Below, one piece after another: positions 61,726 through 64,000 of a stretch of 64,000 nucleotides of DNA. A program made the position numbers and the translations under genes. Source of the DNA: an uncultured Poribacteria bacterium. Its GTDB lineage: Bacteria > Poribacteria > WGA-4E > WGA-3G. Positions within the stretch are counted from its first letter, which is position 1. The number at the start of each line of letters is the position of its first letter. The DNA lies in assembly GCA_951828385.1 (NCBI GenBank), contig OX639973.1:5757200-5821199 (forward strand). Reading direction: 5' to 3'. Under the pieces are notes generated by a model that did not search any database, was not told the origin of the DNA, and saw only the letters and a list, made by a program, of their open reading frames with translations.

Positions 61726-63504
61726 TTATTTGAGGATGAGCATCTTCCGGGTCGCGGAGAAATCGCCTGCTGTCAGTGTATAGAAATACAAACCACTCGC
61801 AACCGCTTCGCCTAACGCATTCCTGCCATCCCAGTACGCCGCACGACTCCGAGTCTCATACAACCCCGCAGCCTGATGTCCCATATCAAGATGCCGCACC
61901 AACCTGCCCTGCGTATCATAGATACGGAGCTGCACGTCGCTGCCTGTGGCAAGCCGATAAGGGATCCACGTCTCCGGGTTAAATGGATTCGGATAGTTCG
62001 CCAAGAGTGCTGTAGATTTTGGCACCAATGTCGCTAAGAGCTGTTCCAACACTTGAATCCCGCGTTCGTAAGTATAAGGCTGTGCTGCCACTGATGTTGG
62101 AGCACGATCAGTAACCACTTGCTTCGCGAGTTCCACCCACTGCTGGACGTGTGAGGCATGAAGTGCTTGCGCAGACGGTGCCGCCGCAACATTCCCGAAG
62201 CTATTCGCAACCGCAACCAAATCCTCGGTATTGACAGTTCCATCACCGTTCACGTCAGCCTCCGGTGCCGCCGTTTCACCAAAACGCGATGCCACAAACA
62301 CCAAATCCAGGATGTTCACAGTCCCATCACCGTTGACATCTCCCATGAGCGATGCCTGCGGGTAGCCGGGGGTCCCCAACGCACTTGCTGCTGGTACACC
62401 CTCATCGTAACCGAGACCCTCCTGATAACCACTCGCTACCCAGGCTTCGGCTTGATACCCGAGTGCATCCGGGCGCGCACGATACCAGGCGGCATCTGTC
62501 GTCAGCGGAGGTGCCGTTGGTGGTATCTCATAGCCGAAGAAGTAATTGCCGACACTGTCTTCCCACGCTGCATCACTTCGCAGCAACAACGTGAAATTCG
62601 TCTGTGGTAATATCAGACCCGCATCAACAACGGATACGACGTTCCCTTCTGGGCTGGAGAGTGGCATCTCGGGTGCATCCGGGTCAGTGTTCACAAGCAG
62701 CAGCAAGCCGCCCGCCGGCAGCACCGTGCCAGCCGGAAATGTAACGATACTTGTTCCTTCATCCGTAAGGATGTGCACTTGCCAACCCTCAAGCGTGACA
62801 TCTACATCGCTAACATTTCGCAGCTCCACCCAATCGTGGGTGTCAGTGGTGGTGTTTCGGAGCTCGTTGAAAATCACGCGATCCATTGCCAGAGCATCGG
62901 CGATACGCGACCGCTCTTCACTACTCACAGTCTCCAACGCATCGGCCTCTGCCGTTGTATCGGTGGGGGCTTCCGATTCACTGACCGTGATGGTGACATC
63001 AATTGTGTCAATCGCAGTCCTTCGAATCTTTATTTGTCCCCCCGCATCAACGGACGTTACGACTTTATCAATACTGACCGTTACTGAATAGGAGGTACGA
63101 TCAAGTGGCCGCCCGACCCTTATCTGACCCGTTGACTTATCTATGCGAAAGGAGACCCAATCCCAATTAGTATCAGACGGCGGAAGGGCATAGTGGATAG
63201 CCTCGCTCGCTGCCGGAGTGACCGGTGCTAAGAGTGGCGGATCTATCGGCTGCTCATCCCCCGGATCTATCGGATACTCCTCTCCCGGACTGATATCCCC
63301 AAAATTATGCGCCTCCACCGGATCTCCGACGAATGTGCCTAACGCTGCGCCTGCCGCGACAGTTCGGGTCGTGCTATCCTCCTCAAAATGTATGCCCTCA
63401 TCTTCTGTCTCATGTGCAAAACCGAGACTCGTTATGCCGTAGATTAAAAACATCACAGCGAAAGTGAGTATCCATATTTTTCGGTTCACAATCCATTCTT
63501 TCAT
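61726..63504 (-). CDS. Secreted cadherin-like, lamin-tail, dockerin, FlgD/T9SS-like protein (array member 3)
   Basis: The start at 63504 follows aaggag (10 bases). The signal peptide (MKEWIVNRKIWILTFAVMFL) is followed by an acidic, Pro-rich linker and a short cadherin-like unit (SFRIDKSTGQIRVGRPLDRT). The rear half repeats the lamin-tail (VIFNELRNTTTDTHDWVELR), dockerin (DVNGDGTVNILDLVFVA) and sorting-type domains of members 1 and 2 almost word for word, ending KMLILK. It has the shortest head of the three. Confidence 0.85.
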   Translation of the reverse strand: MKEWIVNRKIWILTFAVMFLIYGITSLGFAHETEDEGIHFEEDSTTRTVAAGAALGTFVGDPVEAHNFGDISPGEEYPIDPGDEQPIDPPLLAPVTPAASEAIHYALPPSDTNWDWVSFRIDKSTGQIRVGRPLDRTSYSVTVSIDKVVTSVDAGGQIKIRRTAIDTIDVTITVSESEAPTDTTAEADALETVSSEERSRIADALAMDRVIFNELRNTTTDTHDWVELRNVSDVDVTLEGWQVHILTDEGTSIVTFPAGTVLPAGGLLLLVNTDPDAPEMPLSSPEGNVVSVVDAGLILPQTNFTLLLRSDAAWEDSVGNYFFGYEIPPTAPPLTTDAAWYRARPDALGYQAEAWVASGYQEGLGYDEGVPAASALGTPGYPQASLMGDVNGDGTVNILDLVFVASRFGETAAPEADVNGDGTVNTEDLVAVANSFGNVAAAPSAQALHASHVQQWVELAKQVVTDRAPTSVAAQPYTYERGIQVLEQLLATLVPKSTALLANYPNPFNPETWIPYRLATGSDVQLRIYDTQGRLVRHLDMGHQAAGLYETRSRAAYWDGRNALGEAVASGLYFYTLTAGDFSATRKMLILK

Positions 63505-63557
63505 GATAATAAACTCCTTTGGTAATGAGCTGCTCTCGTCCAACCTATTTGAAAAAC

Positions 63558-63576
63558 GGACGAGGAGACCTCGTCC
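63558..63576. repeat. Palindrome GGACGAGG-AGA-CCTCGTCC
   Basis: A perfect 8-bp stem just upstream of array member 3; another stem in the same style as 51487. Confidence 0.6.
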
Positions 63577-63869
63577 CCTACGGGACAGACGTTTTGATGG
63601 CACAACCTAACAGGTTTGCGGCGTACTTGAAGAAACACTTTCTTCGCATTGGATTTTAGCGTTTGCAAAAACCCCAGATGCGACGTGCATCATGCTACAA
63701 AAGAGCGGCCCGCGTAAGTATTATACATTGTAAGTCAATTTATTAAATACATAAAAAATTTATATAGTATTGACTTAATATGTAGAAGTATAATACAAAT
63801 GTGGATAATATGTCAAATTAAAAAGAGAAAGGATGGTGATTTAGAGATTGTTTCTACAAAATTGGAACC

Positions 63870-63896
63870 TAGGGTGCGGTAGCAAACCGCACCCTA
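63870..63896. repeat. Palindrome TAGGGTGCGGT-AGCAA-ACCGCACCCTA
   Basis: A perfect 11-bp stem with a 5-base loop; its inner GCGGT/ACCGC equals that of the 17322 palindrome. Confidence 0.7.
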
Positions 63897-64000
63897 AGCG
63901 TCAATTTTAGAGACAACACCCGTCGCGGGCCCCAGGGCCGGTAGGTTCGGTTTGATGAACTTTAAGTATTTATCAAGTTCACCAGAGAAAACCCAATCCT

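Larger units (their letters stand above)
63505..64000. other. Gene-free AT-rich end region with palindromes
   Basis: No frame I can support lies here. It holds the palindromes at 63558 and 63870, an AT-rich stretch at about 63720-63830 that could carry promoters in either direction, and a GC-rich patch near 63925-63945. Confidence 0.6.

Noticed and set aside
57627-62610. Plus-strand frames within the secreted-protein array
   Set aside because: They recur at the same place in each of the three members because the DNA is repeated; their sequence (His/Arg/Ser-rich) has no domain support.
1-64000. tRNA or rRNA genes
   Set aside because: I looked for cloverleaf patterns and rRNA signatures in the gaps and saw none; a tRNA scanner would be needed to be certain.

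Overview
The window looks like a chromosome piece from an uncultivated bacterium of the Candidatus Poribacteria type. This is inferred from gene content, not from a marker tree. The clues are several phytanoyl-CoA dioxygenase (PhyH) and Gfo/Idh/MocA oxidoreductase genes, secreted 14-blade WD40 proteins, LamG proteins with signal peptides, a CehA/McbA-type protein, Uma2 nucleases, and secreted proteins combining lamin-tail, dockerin and FlgD/T9SS-like C-terminal domains. A TonB-dependent receptor and Por-like sorting domains imply an outer membrane. Housekeeping anchors are alaS, recX, coaD, an ECF sigma factor and thiO. I found no rRNA, tRNA or CRISPR array.

Layout. 1-10 kb: end of a DUF5916 barrel protein, a GNAT enzyme, a zinc-type dehydrogenase, a LamG protein, a PhyH enzyme, a large secreted metzincin-like protease and a 14-blade WD40 protein. 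10-20 kb: mainly minus-strand metabolic genes (two methyltransferases, PhyH, AAC(3)-like acetyltransferase, LamG, an unusual multi-zinc-ribbon protein, Gfo, Uma2, HAD). 20-30 kb: sigma factor, thiO, a decayed ISAs1 transposase, an iolE/iolG-like pair, a MacB-like ABC pair, and larB fused at its 5' end to the remains of an IS200/IS605 element. 30-39 kb: alaS, recX, a ThuA protein, a tandem WD40 pair and coaD. 39-53 kb: TonB receptor, two carboxypeptidase-regulatory-domain proteins, a tightly packed Gfo-ABC-PhyH operon, another Gfo, a BrnT/CopG-type toxin-antitoxin pair beside a MITE-like element, a CehA/McbA protein, a dehydrogenase and an EamA transporter. 53.8-63.5 kb: four minus-strand secreted proteins, all with dockerin repeats, three of which share an almost identical C-terminal half behind different N-terminal heads.

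The most interesting parts are: (1) the variable-head/constant-tail array at 56998-63504 with the WD40-metzincin-dockerin protein beside it; (2) a second WD40-protease relative at 36286-38394 whose zinc motif has decayed; (3) an IS605/TnpB relic whose right end supplies the ribosome binding site of larB and keeps the 3' region that in live elements makes omega RNA; (4) dispersed short palindromes whose stems differ in sequence but stay paired, and MITE-like elements ending in AGGACTTACGCA. All functions are read from sequence alone; no searches were run.
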